The notes: generated by a model not told the origin, from the sequence alone. A DNA stretch of 64,000 nt from Brienomyrus brachyistius (GCF_023856365.1 NC_064542.1:9975363-10039362); one strand, 5' to 3'. Positions 1 to 12,900 are shown, counted from the stretch's first letter. Translations and numbers: made by a program.

Positions 1-237
1 AACCGGAGGGCAAGTGCGGATGGTTTAAACCTAAGCATTTTGGTCAGAGAGGACACTGAGCCTCTACCGCTAATTAAAAAAGAACATAAATCATCACTTA
101 CTCAATGTGCATGACTGTTACATTAAACAGTCATATTTAAATACTATTGGGTAATGCTTTACATTAACTGCACTTTCATAACGCATATGCATCACACTAT
201 AAAATTCCTTAACAGCGTCAATACACGTTAATATTTA

Positions 238-305
238 GTTACATTTCACAACATGTTTTATGTGTACAACTGTATACGTGACAAATAAACCTCTTGAATC
301 TTAAT
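238..305 (+). repeat. LINE-like 3' tail fragment, family A
   Basis: The stretch includes tgtacaactgtatacgtgac followed by an aataaa-type end. It resembles the reverse complement of 28546-28620, which ends in gaataaagtatct. Such 3' ends are common on fish LINE fragments. There is no coding part, so the superfamily is not assigned. Confidence 0.45.
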
Positions 306-1580
306 AACAAACATTATATAATGAATATTATGAAGGCAGGCAGGCAGAGAGACAGATAATCAGAGCAGCATAATTTCTGTGAGATTGTTGCAGAACATGA
401 AGAGAGCTGCTCTGTCTGCTTTGTTCATAAGTCGTGCACTTTAAAGCCACAGTATGAAAGTACAGGTGAGGCACCCACTGAGAGAGACAGAGTAGGGGGG
501 GGCAGCTTCATAATATAAACAAAATGGTGCATTTATTGGGGGAATGAATGAATCCAAATGAAATGCTGGGGGGTACGCCCCCCGCTCCCTACACCCCTGT
601 ACCTGTATATTTTAGAAAAAGTTCAAATGCAAGACGAATAAGGTGATTCATTGCTGTCGGATTTGTCGGAATGCGCTTCAGCGGCGAGCGAGTTGTGTCA
701 CAAGACAAGACAGCGAGGGAACGCAAGACTTAATGATTTCCCACCCCGTCCCTTTAGGGATTCCATAGAAACCGATTTTTAGCAGAGTGCCACTAGATGC
801 TGATTGTAAGTAGACTGGTTATGTTGTACATCGGCCTACAGTTGCTTTACCATGTTGCAAGTTCCTTCACTCATTAATGCAGTACAATGGAATGGAACAT
901 AAATACAAAACCTGACAATGATATAACTGGGCAAGAGAACGACATTAAAACTAAATTAAAAACTGGTTTTTACTCTTGTATTATTGGTGTCTCCTTCTGT
1001 TGTTGAATAAGCAGCTAAATTCACTGCACAATTAAAGATTTTTGAATCGTGATCTTGATTCAAATGCCTATGTGATCTTCTACAGTTGAGTCATGACCTC
1101 ATTCTTCTTCTGAATTCTGCCATGTTTGCATTACCAGGAAGATCCACTATATAAACCAAGCACTCCCACTTTTTTAACTGGGCCATACCAACAAATGACA
1201 AGACCGCGTTACACCACATGAGTAAGAGGGGAAAGAAATACAGATGTTGTATTAAAAAGCAGACGAGCCAGATTTGTAGGCCAAATTTAAAAGTGAATTA
1301 CAAACATGTCACGGGTCGGTACTCTGAGACCTTATAAGTGCTGAACAAGCCGATGCAATGCCTCATCCTCCAGTATAGAAAATGCTTGATCATCCAATGC
1401 AATTACCTCCATTATCTCAGCTGTTGTGTGTTTCACTTCAGTGCTGCTAACTGACTATTGATAACATTTAATATCAGCCAAGACTGGTCCAATGCCAGTA
1501 CCTTGAGTTCTAACAGATATTGGCTAATACTAATATATAACACATCGACGAGTTGTTTGTTCCATCTTCATAAAAATATG

Positions 1581-1765
1581 GGTACCACTTTACAATAAGG
1601 GTCCCTTTTGCCACTTGTAAATTGTAGTAACTCATTAATAAAAAGAAATGTTGTTATAACTTCAAAATTGTCTATTAATAATTTACAAAGTGTTACAAGC
1701 TAATAACCAGGTTATAAACCATTCATAAAAGCTTTATATGGGTATCCTTATTGTAAAGTGGCACC
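1581..1765. mobile_element. MITE with about 21-bp terminal inverted repeats
   Basis: The left end begins ggtaccactttacaataagg and the right end is its near-perfect inverse (ccttattgtaaagtggcacc). They enclose a 185-bp AT-rich core with no coding capacity. This is the layout of a non-autonomous DNA transposon. I see no convincing target-site duplication, so the superfamily is left open. Confidence 0.7.
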
Positions 1766-3006
1766 AAATGAGTAAATAAAAATAACAGTAATAACAATAC
1801 TGACAGAGAGCTCTAACTTAAGTCGATCATGAAAGAGAATTCTCATTGGCAGAATTCTCAATTGTGTGTGGGGAGGGGGGGGGGCACTATTCAAATTTTA
1901 GCCAATACAGTGAAGCCTTACAAAAAGTTTATTTTACTTTTACATACTGCTTTCTACAAGTTGCGATTATTGTTGAAAGACTGCTTTCACAATTGCCTGC
2001 ATTTGGATTTGTAATGCATATGCTCTGCATGTGTTTTAGCCGGAGCAAAATGCACAGTAATTGTCTCCTCATTTACTGTCTGGTTTACTACAGGTCGTCA
2101 AGTAATTCAATGAGGGTAAGTATTATAAATATATTATTAAATTTGCAAGAAGAAATTAGTCTAACATATACAGAGAACATTCATGTGTAACTAAGGCAGA
2201 AAGAAAAGGACTTTTTATATGAGCAATTCTATTTTGTAAGCAATTAGTGGCTGCATAATTAAATGAAAAGGGGTTTCAGCTTCAAATGTTTTAAATGTTC
2301 TGGATGTAACTAAGCACCTCCCAGTAACTTGCTTGCCCTTTATATGCTAATAAAATGTGTGCCACACATCCTGCTCCATGTTTGTTTTGTGGGGGTGTGA
2401 ATCCATTAGTCCATTTTCATTCCATTGCACCTTGGGAGATTGAAACTTATTTATTGGAAAATAAAAGTGATAAGGATACAGGATAAGGAACAATTTTAAA
2501 AACTATTTTTTTGTGATAACGTTTTGAACTGATGAATTTCAGAACTCGAGTTTATTAAAATACACACATACACAAAAACAGAAAATTATGAAAGATACAC
2601 CTAATTCACAACTGAAAATAACACAAAACAGCTTATGAGGCATGGCTCCGTAATTAAATCAACTGCAAAAACAAACCACATGGTTAGTTCAAAGCATTTT
2701 ACACGTTTCATTGAACACTGCACTGTCTGATCATATTAATACATCTGTAGTTATTTGACTGCTGGTTGAAAAGGATATGGACCTAAATTTTAACAACAGC
2801 TACCTTTATTGACGGCAAAAGATACACGAAAGAGACTAAAATGCGTTTAGGTATAAAAGGAACATATATTTAGCTAATTATGTCACCCCCATTAAGAAAG
2901 TAGATTTTGCTAGCTAAAGGGAGGCTGTCTTTAATGCATCGTATAAAAACTGCGGCATTAAGTGCACAACATATGAACAAAGGAAGCATAAAGCGAGCAT
3001 ACTCAC

Positions 3007-3026
3007 CTTCGTACATCGAAAGGCAT
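3007..3026 (-). CDS. ergic1: ergic1 first coding exon (partial gene; remainder lies left of the window)
   Basis: On the - strand, ATG at 3026-3024 opens a 20-nt coding segment reading MPFDVR plus two bases of the next codon, followed at once by a perfect GTGAGT donor (3006-3001). Human ERGIC1, as I recall it, begins MPFDFRR with an exon break inside the seventh codon, so both sequence and phase agree. ERGIC1 (ERGIC-32) is a two-pass membrane protein that cycles between the ER, the ERGIC and the cis-Golgi with ERGIC2/ERGIC3-type partners. The neighbourhood supports the call: as I recall, ERGIC1 lies next to DUSP1 in human, also transcribed divergently. No exon 2 was found between 1 and 3000, so intron 1 exceeds 3 kb. 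The exon is far too short for ORF-based detection. Confidence 0.82.
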
Positions 3027-3180
3027 GGTGTTTGCAAGTTTTCGAACAGAGTATTTAAAAACGCAAAGTTAAAATACTTAAGGAAAGAACTGTTCAGATG
3101 CTCACTTCAATCCTGCCGGCTGCTCACACCGGGAGTGACGTCACCCTAGGATGCTTTGCAAAAGCTGATTGGATGCCGGT
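3027..3180 (-). promoter_or_regulatory. ergic1: ergic1 5'UTR and proximal promoter
   Basis: A perfect palindromic CRE (TGACGTCA) lies at 3136-3143. A CCAAT box in the orientation of the - strand gene lies at 3168-3172, read as ATTGG on +. Both sit 110-150 bp upstream of the ergic1 ATG. The local sequence is richer in G+C than its surroundings. There is no obvious TATA box, as is common for housekeeping secretory-pathway genes. The transcription start is inferred to lie between the CRE and the ATG. Confidence 0.6.
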
Positions 3181-6100
3181 GGGTGCCACGAGTATGATTC
3201 TTTTTCCGGTTCCACCTTAAAGTCGTATGTACACGTTTCAGAAAATCCTTGGTGATCTACGCGTGTGTTTTCGGGCATTCCCGTCAGTACTGGCTGTCCA
3301 TGATACCATAGAAAAGACACGCACAGTATTTCAGGAAGAAACAAATATTAGGAAATTATGAATAAAAATCGTGGTGTTTCCACTGACTTTGAAACAAGTT
3401 TGTTATGTAAACATTTTATACATTTTGAAGACTAGAATGCTTTAATATAAATATTGTAATATTAAGTCAGACTGGATAACCCCTAAATTTTGTAATAACT
3501 TCAGTTGTAATGGTGCTGGTAAATAAGGATGTGGGTGATCTGAACATAGATTATTTGAGGTCCCCTTTTATCAGTCAAACTGAAGTCACCCACTGCATTC
3601 TTGATCATATTTTCTTTCTGTGTTAATACTTATATGTCAGTTTGATTAAATAATTGGACCAGATCATTAAAACAAGTGGTTAGTGGAAAATAACCCAGAA
3701 TTACAGATGGATACATCTTAACTTTTAAAAATTGTAAAACAAATGTTTTAAACAAACAGGCAATAGCATCAGTGATAGTATTTTCCAGTCAACCACTCTT
3801 AACACTAAAGGAGGACATAATTACAACTCAGACAAATAATGTGTAACAATTAGAGAAATTAGCTACTCAAGAACTGCGGCATTCCTTTAAAACGAGTCAC
3901 ACTGTAAAGGTAGACAACGATGGGAAAATTTCTCTCCTTTATATTGTTGGCTAAGCTACAGGAAAAGATGATTGTCTGACACATTTCTTGCTATCTTCCA
4001 GTCAACTGAATGTAAGTAAAAGAGGATTGAGAAGATGTAGTGGTAAAGAAAAACTTCCCAGACCACAGAACCCAGAGTAGATATTAGAGACGGGATGTTG
4101 AGAACAACAAGGACAGCCCTTGTACTTCCCCAGCTTTGTGTTTTTTTTTATTACTGTTGCTGTAGTAACTCCTGACAGTAAATGGTCAGAAACAGCGACA
4201 GTGACCTGCAGTGAAAACTCTACACAGGAAGCAAAATGGAGTCAGTTCTTGTTTTCAGTTCAGGCTGAGAAAAGTGTAGAGGGAAAATAAATCTTCACTG
4301 GTTATCGAGGGACACTGTTGAGCTCCAAGCAGATATCTAAGTGTTACTTCAGGTGACTGTTTACATTGACGTTGGACAAAGGGGAGAACCACAGGTCACA
4401 TGACAAGAAAACTATATTTGCTCAAAATACATCTGGACTATTTATGTCTTCCTGATCTCGCAATATTTTGTCTTTTCTAAGATTCAAATCACTGCATTGA
4501 TAAAATTTCCCATAAATTGAACTGATATTCCAGATTCCCATGAAGTGTCCATACCCCTCTTTCCGTACGGGAAGCACGTGTGGGCACAGCTTGTATTAGG
4601 AAGTTTCATGTCCCCGCCCATCACCATGACGCTCATCTGTATCATGTTTCATGGCTGATTCATCACTGAAGTTCTGACAGTAAGCACAAACCACAGGTTC
4701 CCCTGTACTCGACCTTGTAACTAGTCATTTTTTTGCTTCTTTTTTTTTCTCTTGTATTCATATTTTTTGATGAAAGGAGAATGAAAAAGCCTCTCAACTA
4801 GCGGTGGGCCACCGTGACTCAAAAGCCATAAATGTAACGCTGACATAATGTTCTATATTTGTGTTTCTGTTTTGGACTCACAGTACAGCTTGCATTTACT
4901 TAGAAAAAACATTACGGAAAAACAGTACCTGAAATGAAGCCTTTAAATATCATAACATATTAAAACAACATTTTTAATAAATTATTAAACTAAATAAGGA
5001 AAACCTACATTTTAAAATTGATATTTTAACCATCTCCCTCCTTTGTTTGTAAATATAGTATAAATATATTTACATACACGATACATGCATACATTTTACC
5101 CATGTCAAAATAGCTTATTCGCATTTAGACCAAGCATAAATACTATTAAATATTTTGGAAAAGGGGACTTTATTTATTTGTTTGTTTGACACATATATAT
5201 CATCAAATTAAACATTCTATACTTTGTTTGTTGCTGTCTGACAATGTTTCTGTTTCTATTTAGTTAGTCAGAATCCACATGATTAGGTCTATATAATTGA
5301 CCATTTGTAGTCTTTCTTATTCAACACAATGGGACGGGAACTCTGTGATAATTCAAATTAATGTCATTATACCAAGCAGAATGGCAATTTTAATCTACAA
5401 TTTAAGACAATTTCTGATACAGACAAGCTAAAAATGTCAAGCAGCAGTGAAAAATGCGTTACATATAATAATATAGACTTAAATGACTGCTTTGGGTACA
5501 CTTCTTCCATTTTTGGTCGCAGGTTGAAGAATAATAAGGATGCATCACAACAATCTGGTTTGTCTAGATGAGATGTTACGCAACAAAGATTATTGACAGG
5601 CATAATTATTGGATTTGTTAGCCCAACTAACAAATAACATTAAAAAAAACTTTCTGGAGTATTGTGTGTCGTGTCAGCATGCCTTAGTGTGAGGTCACAA
5701 AAGCTAACCTACACACCAACATTTGTTTCCTTTCTTTATCACCCTTTAAACAATTGGTTGCTAAATGTAACCTGACTAACTGGATTTGTCATGACAAGTA
5801 AATAATCACGAATGGCTACTTGTCAAAACAAGTTTCTTGTCTGTTGCTGTGTCACCATAAGGCCACCGTTTTGTTTTCAACTACATGGAAATTTACCAGA
5901 CCTCAAGTTTTTGTACAGTGATTAACTTTTATGGTTTACCTTTGCTCTCTCAACATTAGATGTACAATAAAAACACAGCATAAATTTTTATTGGCACCAA
6001 GAAAGCCAGTCACTTTTGTATTTTCACTAGTCAGCTCACATCTGAAAAGGGGTGTAAAAATACCCGACAAACATGGAATTTTCCCCTAGGAAAGAGGTCA

Positions 6101-6529
6101 CTCTTCTACGTTGTTACCGTTATTCTACTTTCTTACCGATTTAATATTCCCAAACATTGCCGAATTATTTCAGTTACCTACAACATATTTAACCTGGTCA
6201 AAACTGTTCTGGTTAATACTACGCGTTAATCGTACTATTGTGTTGACCAATCCCAATGATGTCATCATTCTCTGTAGCCCTGGTTACCACGCCTTTAATT
6301 TCATTACCACTAAAATACTCATTACGAAAAGGAGTGTTTCAGTACAGAAGTTTTCTGCTTGAGCACCGATGTCATATCATACACAGCTTCCTTACGAATT
6401 GCACTTAGGAAATTGGTAAAAAGGAAAGCAAACAAAGACTTGGCCCGCAAGTAAGCAGCACAAGGTTTTAGATTAGTGTTGTTATCGTGATCTCCGCCGG
6501 CAGGGTTTGGTTGGCGCGGCTCGAATTTA
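3181..6529. other. Intergenic interval between ergic1 and dusp1
   Basis: About 3.35 kb of mostly AT-rich DNA between two divergent genes. I see no exon. A CRE-like TGATGTCA occurs near 6256-6265 with a CCAAT nearby at about 6247, about 380 bp upstream of the dusp1 TATA-like box. The rest shows only poly-T/poly-A runs. It is expected to hold distal dusp1 and ergic1 control elements, but none can be defined by eye. Confidence 0.6.
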
Positions 6530-6991
6530 CACATGACGTAGGACAAACTAAAACGGGCGTGGCGCCAGTGAGGGGCGGGGCCTCTGCGTCATCGCCCATC
6601 GCAAGCTACTAGTCCAGAGCTGCCCATCCAGGTATAAGAGACTCCGAAGAAGAAAGCGGGTTTAAATCGCGCTAAGCTAACAGCAAAATCAGCATATATA
6701 AAGAGTCAAGTTCGGTGCGAAGAGCGATCCGGTCGAGACCTTTCACTTCAGAATAAGAATACAGCGAAGTATACGTGTTTTTCCGTTTTTTTACGGAGCG
6801 GAATCTCGAGATTATCACCGAAACAAAGAAATCGCGGGCTAAAGAAACGGCCGAGGGACAGTGTATTCGGTACGGCGCCTTTTGAGCTCCTGTTAGCGTC
6901 AAATTAAAACCAGCGGAACCTTTTAACTCCGTTACTTTAAGTATTTTTTTTTATGTATTTAGACTTGACGTTCGTACCGCGTAGTCCTACT
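6530..6991 (+). promoter_or_regulatory. dusp1: dusp1 core promoter and 5'UTR
   Basis: A CRE-like TGACGTA lies at 6534-6540, a GC box (gggcggggcc) at 6573-6582, a TGCGTCA AP-1/CRE-like site at 6585-6591 and a TATA-like TATAAGA at 6633-6639. Transcription would be expected to start near 6660-6670, giving a 5'UTR of roughly 320 nt. CRE, GC-box and TATA control suits the immediate-early, cAMP- and stress-inducible behaviour known for DUSP1. The motifs are seen directly; the start site and their use are inferred. Confidence 0.75.
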
Positions 6992-9123
6992 ATGGTCATA
7001 ATGGAGGTGCCAAGCATCGACTGCGCGACCTTTAGGGACTTGCTGAAGGAGAGCGGATCCGCTTGCTTGGTGTTGGACTGCCGCTCCTTCTTCTCCTTCA
7101 ACTCGTCCCACATCCCCGGCTCTACCAACGTGCGCTTCAGCACCATAGTGCGGCGCCGGGCGCGGGGCGGCTTGGGCTTGGAGCACATCCTGCCCAACGA
7201 GGAGACGCGGAGCCGGCTGGCGTCCGGTCACTACCGCACCGTCGTTTTCGTGGACGATCGCAGCCTGGACTTTAAGCAGGTGAAGAAGGACGGCACTTTG
7301 ATGCTTGCCGTCACCGCCCTGTGTCGCCACCACTGCGACGCCTCGGTGTCTTTGCTCAAAGGTGAGCTGATGTCTTAAAATGTAACTGCAGTCTTACAGT
7401 AATGCTGGAGACACGCTTGTCACTGCTGTGTGACCTACATATAGCCGGACTGGCAATTCTGGGTTGCTCTCCTATGTTCGTGTGACAGCTGAACTAATAC
7501 CACCCCTCTGACTTGCTTAGGTGGCTTTGAGACCTTTTCCTCCAAGTTTCCCGAGATGTGTACTAAGCCGGCTCCACCACAAGGCTTGTGCCTCCCACTG
7601 AGTGCCAGTTGCGAGCCCAACAGCGCAGATTCTAGCTGTAGCTCCTGTCATACACCCCTCTACGATCAGGTAATTGTCACTGAGGTCAAACTTTTTGAGT
7701 AAAATTTCATCTGGTCTTAGTGACCTGAACTTAGTGAAATTTTCGTTGCTGGTGTCGTGAAACTTCTGTCACTGACTTCTCTGTATGGTGCACAGGGTGG
7801 TCCTGTGGAGATCCTGCCCTTTCTCTACTTGGGCAGTGCCTACCACGCCTCCAGGAAAGACATGCTGGACGCTTTGGGCATCACAGCCCTCATCAATGTC
7901 TCTGCCAACTGTCCCAACCACTTTGAGGGTCACTACCAGTATAAGAGTATTCCAGTAGAGGACAACCACAAGGCTGACATCAGCTGCTGGTTCATCGAAG
8001 CCATTGAATTCATCGGTGAGTCTCCATATAGCTCTCTATGTATATATGAGTAAGCCTTGCACAGATGGTACGGCGGACCGAAGAGCGGCAAACCGGAGCG
8101 GGAGAAAGCCCGCCTTTACTCATCCCCAAATTCAAATGTGTTTTCGAAATGAGATTTCCCTCCAAAGTGAGCCAGCTGGTCAGCCAGACCTCCCTGGGTA
8201 ATGGTGGTGGCTTACATCACTCCTGCTGTTATGGTTCTGAGTGGTGCCCCCTATTCATATTAACCATGGGGCCGTGACCTGGGCCTCCCCGAAGCGGAGA
8301 CCGCTGTGCCTTCATTTGAATGCGCCAAAGTCTTTGTTCTGCCGGAAACAAAAGGTGGCTCCTTTATCCAACTGCTTCCTTTTGTGTACTCCCCGCTAGT
8401 CTGTGGGGGCCTGTCCTTTCCAAAGCCCCACCCACTTACCCCCCCCCCCCCAAATCATGTTTAGCTTCTCTTCCTGTTTCCTAATCTGGTGTCTACATCA
8501 TTGGCGTAGCCATTTGCAGCTTTATTTGCAACTGAAAGAAGTAGGAGGGGGAGGGTGATCGCTGTGTTTGTTTGCGTTTTCGCACCTGTTGCTATGGTCC
8601 AGTTTTTTTTTGTTTTTTTTGAAAGCTAATATACTAGCATAAACAGAGCTTTGCAAGGCATCAACAATGCTGGTGTTTCTAAGAATGTGTGTCAGGGGTC
8701 TCACTTGTGGTACTTTAGGGTTTTTTTTTTGGCTGTGTTTATAATTAGTCATTTCTTTCTCACCCAGACTCTGTGCGGAACAAAGGTGGCCGCGTCTTCG
8801 TGCATTGCCAGGCGGGCATCTCTCGCTCGGCCACCATCTGCTTAGCGTACCTGATGCGGACCAACCGCGTGAAGCTAGACGAGGCCTTCGAGTTCGTCAA
8901 GCAGCGGCGCAGTGTCATCTCGCCAAACTTCAGCTTCATGGGACAGCTGCTGCAGTTCGAGTCCCAGGTGCTGGCGTCGTCAACCTGCTCTGCCGAAGCC
9001 GGAAGCCCTGCCACGGGCAAGAGCGCGAATGTCTTCAGCTTCCCCGTCTCCGTTCCGGTCCGCGCCGGAGCCAGCCCCTTGGCCTTCCTGCACAGCCCCA
9101 TCGCCTCATCTCCCAGTTGCTGA
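6992..9123 (+). CDS. dusp1: Dual specificity phosphatase 1 (MAP kinase phosphatase 1), complete, 4 coding exons
   Basis: Nuclear immediate-early phosphatase that removes phosphate from both Thr and Tyr of activated ERK, p38 and JNK. Coding exons are 6992-7361, 7521-7669, 7796-8015 and 8768-9123. Every intron is GT-AG, the phases join correctly, and the total is 364 codons plus TGA; human DUSP1 has 367. An N-terminal rhodanese-like domain (about residues 10-135) carries the LDCRSFF motif and the basic MAPK-docking stretch RRRAR at residues 54-58. The C-terminal catalytic domain carries the signature HCQAGISRS with catalytic Cys260 and Arg266, and the general-acid Asp lies near residue 229 in VEDNHKAD. 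Exon 3 is nearly identical to the human protein as I recall it. The protein ends in the family-typical SSPSC. The start at 6992 was chosen for its strong context (A at -3, G at +4) and because it gives the MVxMEV beginning of vertebrate DUSP1; an in-frame ATG at 6953 has a poor context. Exon 1 is markedly GC-rich. Confidence 0.97.
8016..8767 (+). other. dusp1: dusp1 intron 3 (752 bp)
   Basis: This is the longest dusp1 intron, with donor GTGAGT and acceptor CACCCAG; introns 1 and 2 are 159 bp (7362-7520) and 126 bp (7670-7795). It splits an Asp codon, phase 1, just before the exon that carries the active site. It contains a 13-nt C run at 8439-8451 and several T runs, and no repeat I recognise. 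Confidence 0.93.
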
Positions 9124-9955
9124 GTCGTGACCCAACACCAGGATACCTTTTTGGTGCTCTTCTGAACTTGTCGATCTGCCTCTGCAGGACTGAGCAGACA
9201 AAACGAACAATGAAGGAATTTAATTTGTTAGTCTGAGATTTTAAGGTCCTTGTCTAATCTCTTTAAGGATGATGACATTTCTAAACTTTACCTGGTCCAC
9301 TGGCTTATGTCACGGACTACAGCTCATGCTGAGACTGAACTGACATCAGTCTTTTGCGATAACGTTGAATGGCAGTATTATCACTCCTGTCTTGTGAAAT
9401 GAAGCATTCAGCTCACGCTGAAAAGTGACCGCACCCCATCCCTATCCCCAACTGACATTTGACAGAGTGCACCCAGGAAAACATGTATCTGACACAAAAA
9501 GAAGTCTTGTGCCTGTCACAGGCATATATATTTTACAGTGAAGTCAGGTTTGATGCTGGCTGATAGTGTGGCCAGATAATTGAAGCTGCTGTTGATAATC
9601 ATTTGTGTAAGGTAGCATAGGGGAGAACCAGTCATATTTATTAATGTTCTCAGGTATATCTCTTTTCCTGCGTGGTCCTAAACTCTTATGGTAGTCTGCC
9701 GGAGACCCTCTGGCATCTCAGCAGCTGCCGTGGTCAGTCACGTAACCCAACAGTAAAGTGGAATTGGGGACAGGATCCACAGAATACCTCAATCTTCGAG
9801 TATGCTGCAGTTCTGTGAACTTATCCCAAGAGCACTAATATGGGAAAAGACACAGGAAATCAGTTTGATATGTGATATTTATAAACCAAAGTTAATATAT
9901 TCTATTTTTTTACACTGCATTTTATACCGTGAAATAAATCTTTTGTGTACCAGTT
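9124..9955 (+). other. dusp1: dusp1 3'UTR with AU-rich motifs and AATAAA poly(A) signal
   Basis: Non-coding sequence after the dusp1 stop codon. A canonical AATAAA at 9933-9938 is the first clear poly(A) signal and predicts a 3'UTR of about 830 nt. AUUUA pentamers lie at 9636-9640 and 9877-9881. AU-rich-element control of mRNA stability is well established for mammalian DUSP1; here only the motifs are seen. The exact cleavage site is not known. Confidence 0.7.
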
Positions 9956-12900
9956 TTGCTTACCTGTCAGTGATTTAAGCTTTAGAGCTTGTGTGTGTGG
10001 TTTACGGTACTTCCGACTGCAGTGATAATTAGATTGACCATCTGGTGAAATTAACAATGAACATCAGTTGTTATTCCTGATATGTTACTCATACACATTT
10101 TCCCAATTTCACATGAAAGCCCACCTACTACTTGCACAGACGCATATACATTTTGGCCTCATTCAGCTTGCTTCCTAATAGTTCTAGGAATGGTTGTTTT
10201 GTTATTACTCAATCTGTAACGTGAGATGGCTTGACAGGTGTTAATCTGACCAGGTCAGGTACCATTTCCTGCAGTACCATGGCAAGAATCTTCGTTTGGT
10301 GGCTGAAAATCCTTGAATATCCTTTAAAATTGAAATCTTAATCAGAACGGCTCAGACCTTATTCTGCAAGTAACTTTTATTTAGAATTCGTGTGTCAGTA
10401 AACCTACACTACTATAATTAATTTCAAGTTACCATTAGTTTCAAGCATTGAATAAATAATATAAAATCCAGCCTGGGTCAGTATTAGTCATTACTGCACA
10501 GTATGGTAATGGAAAGATGGAAGAGGGCTGCCGCCGTGTTTGGTCCTCCAGAATCGTCTACAGTCAGTGTTACGCCTGGCCCAGAGTGACCCCATGGCTT
10601 TAATGAACATGACTGAGATGATACCGTCGGAACTTCATGGCAGGCATACGACGTATTGGGCACAGCTGAGACTGACATATTTCACAGCTGCTGTATTGGG
10701 CTGTAAAAACCTTCACAGCTGTGTGAGATCTCTCCGTAATGCCTGCCTGAGAAAGAAATTGACATGTTTAGAGTTAAAGGAAGTAAAGTATTTATTGATT
10801 TACTGGTGGTTTTAAGTAAAAACAGATTAAGTACTTTTTTTAGAATGTGCAAATGCCAGAACTTCTAAGCACTTCAAACGACAACCTGGAGATTATAAGT
10901 CTATGAGTTAAACACTTTGATGGTAACAAAACTAACTATTACTCCTGGAATTAAATAGCAACTTGCCAGCCTTGTACCCTTTACTGCCTGGGATAGGCTC
11001 CAGCCCCCACCCCCCCCCCCCCCCCCCCCCAACCCTGACCAGAATGAGCAGTTGGATGGATGGATGGAAACAAAATATATATCATTTATAAAATAACATC
11101 ATTATTATGAATAAACATTACATCACACTGATGTGTTTTTTTTAACGACGTTATTTCTTATTTCTTTTTTTTTTCTTCTGTAATTTGACCTCCTACAGTA
11201 TGAGGGTGTGCGGTGTTGTGTTGAGGCATGCAACCCCGTTAGATTCCTATTCATGGCACAGTGGTCCTCAAAAGGAAAATGTGAACACGGGGCCTTTAAT
11301 TGTTTATGAAGTTTGCTTTCTGTGAAAAGTGATCTTGGGGTTGGGAGGGGGGCGGGTTGGCCTTGCAGCAGGGGGGTTAACAGGCTTGTAAATGAGCCAA
11401 GACGGGAGCCCGGGTCCAGGGACAATAGAGACAGCTGCAAGGCGTTTGGGAAAAGCTGGATCAGTGAAGGGCCTTTTCACTGCTTGGCCAAGCGGCGGCC
11501 AAACGGCCGTCATGAGCTCTCTCTCAGGGACCCGGCGTCACACATCTCCTGCGGAAGGGCACCAGGCAAATTACTGTGGCAAATTAGCACAACACTGACA
11601 GCTCCCCCCCACCAACCACTTGCAACACCTCCCATTGTGCCATATCCTGACTTCCAATAAGCAAACACACCTCCTGTATAAGAACTAATTTATTTTTCTT
11701 CTTTTTCCCGATTTTGTTGTTCTTAAATAAAATAAATACATAGCTATTCATGTGGCAGAGGCTTAAGCTACCAAACTATTCAGGTCTTTAGAGGAATATA
11801 CTATGGAAATGTAAAAATTACCCTTATAGGACCTAGTCAGAAGCTGACGTAAACCTCACTGTCTCATCACTCATGACTTTGCCCGCCATGAAACACCACC
11901 CCAGTGGTGCAGTTCTGTTGCTACATAATGACATCATAGGACTTTCACATCCCTGGTCCTTCCTGTCCCCATATTGTTCGAGCACACGCTATATCACAGG
12001 GTAAATGCTCTGGGGGGTAGGAAGGGAGGAAGGGGGGCAGGGCGACGGCCCCCAGCTCAACCTCCCACCACCGAAGCACTTTCCCCCACCAAACAATGGC
12101 CTGCTACATCATCCCTGCCCCATCAGACCCATCAGGAAGAGCTGAAGCCTGTTGGAGCAGAGCACGCCCTCCGCGGTTCTTTGTGTGCTCAGGCAGGAGG
12201 AGAAGTCATCCGAAAGCTACAGTCACACGGCTCGCCAACAGACCTGCTTTGTTCCACTCTTCTCAAACGCGGCCCGTACCACCCAACCCATACGACACCG
12301 GAGACGCAATAAAGAGAAGAATGCATCGAAATCTCGTGTTTTAAACAGATGTCTTCATTCACTGGTGAGGGGAGGCCACACAAAGTCCTTAGTGTGAAGA
12401 TATCAGTGTAACTTGTATAGAAAACCCTAATTATACAAACGTAACTATGAGCTTTTTGTTTCATAGTTATAGGGGAGATAAAATCTTAACACAACCCTAC
12501 AGAAGCCCCCCTTTAAGCATATTGCATTCTTTTATATTTTATGAAAAATATTCTTTATGGAAACAGTACAGAGCAGGCTTAGTGTAGAATTAACATTGAT
12601 AATAAAATGCAAACCCACCATTGAAGTGCATTTACATTCTGAAATTCAGCTGGAAAAGATCCCGAACATATTTTTGAGGTACACTGTGTGCCATGTCAAA
12701 ACTCTTTCAAACTCAGAATTATGTGCCTGTACTACCTATTACACCCCAAATATAAACTATCTCAGAGTGTGTATTTTAACCTTTCAGAGCCAGTATTGAA
12801 TCCAAGCAGCTACCTCATGTAGTGTCTCTTTGAATGCTTTAATGCCTACCTACGTGCGTAACGCACGGGCAACTAACGTCAGAGCACTGGTCCCCGCAGC

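Larger units (their letters stand above)
1..3006 (-). other. ergic1: ergic1 intron 1 (partial)
   Basis: Transcribed but non-coding, AT-rich sequence between the ergic1 exon-1 donor at 3006 and the left edge. It contains a LINE-like tail (about 238-305) and a MITE (1581-1765). No coding exon was recognised on either strand; the short open frames here look like chance. Confidence 0.7.

Noticed and set aside
6959..7333. 124-codon open frame on the - strand opposite dusp1 exon 1
   Set aside because: It is an antisense shadow of a GC-rich exon. It has no recognisable domain, and the opposite strand is certainly coding.
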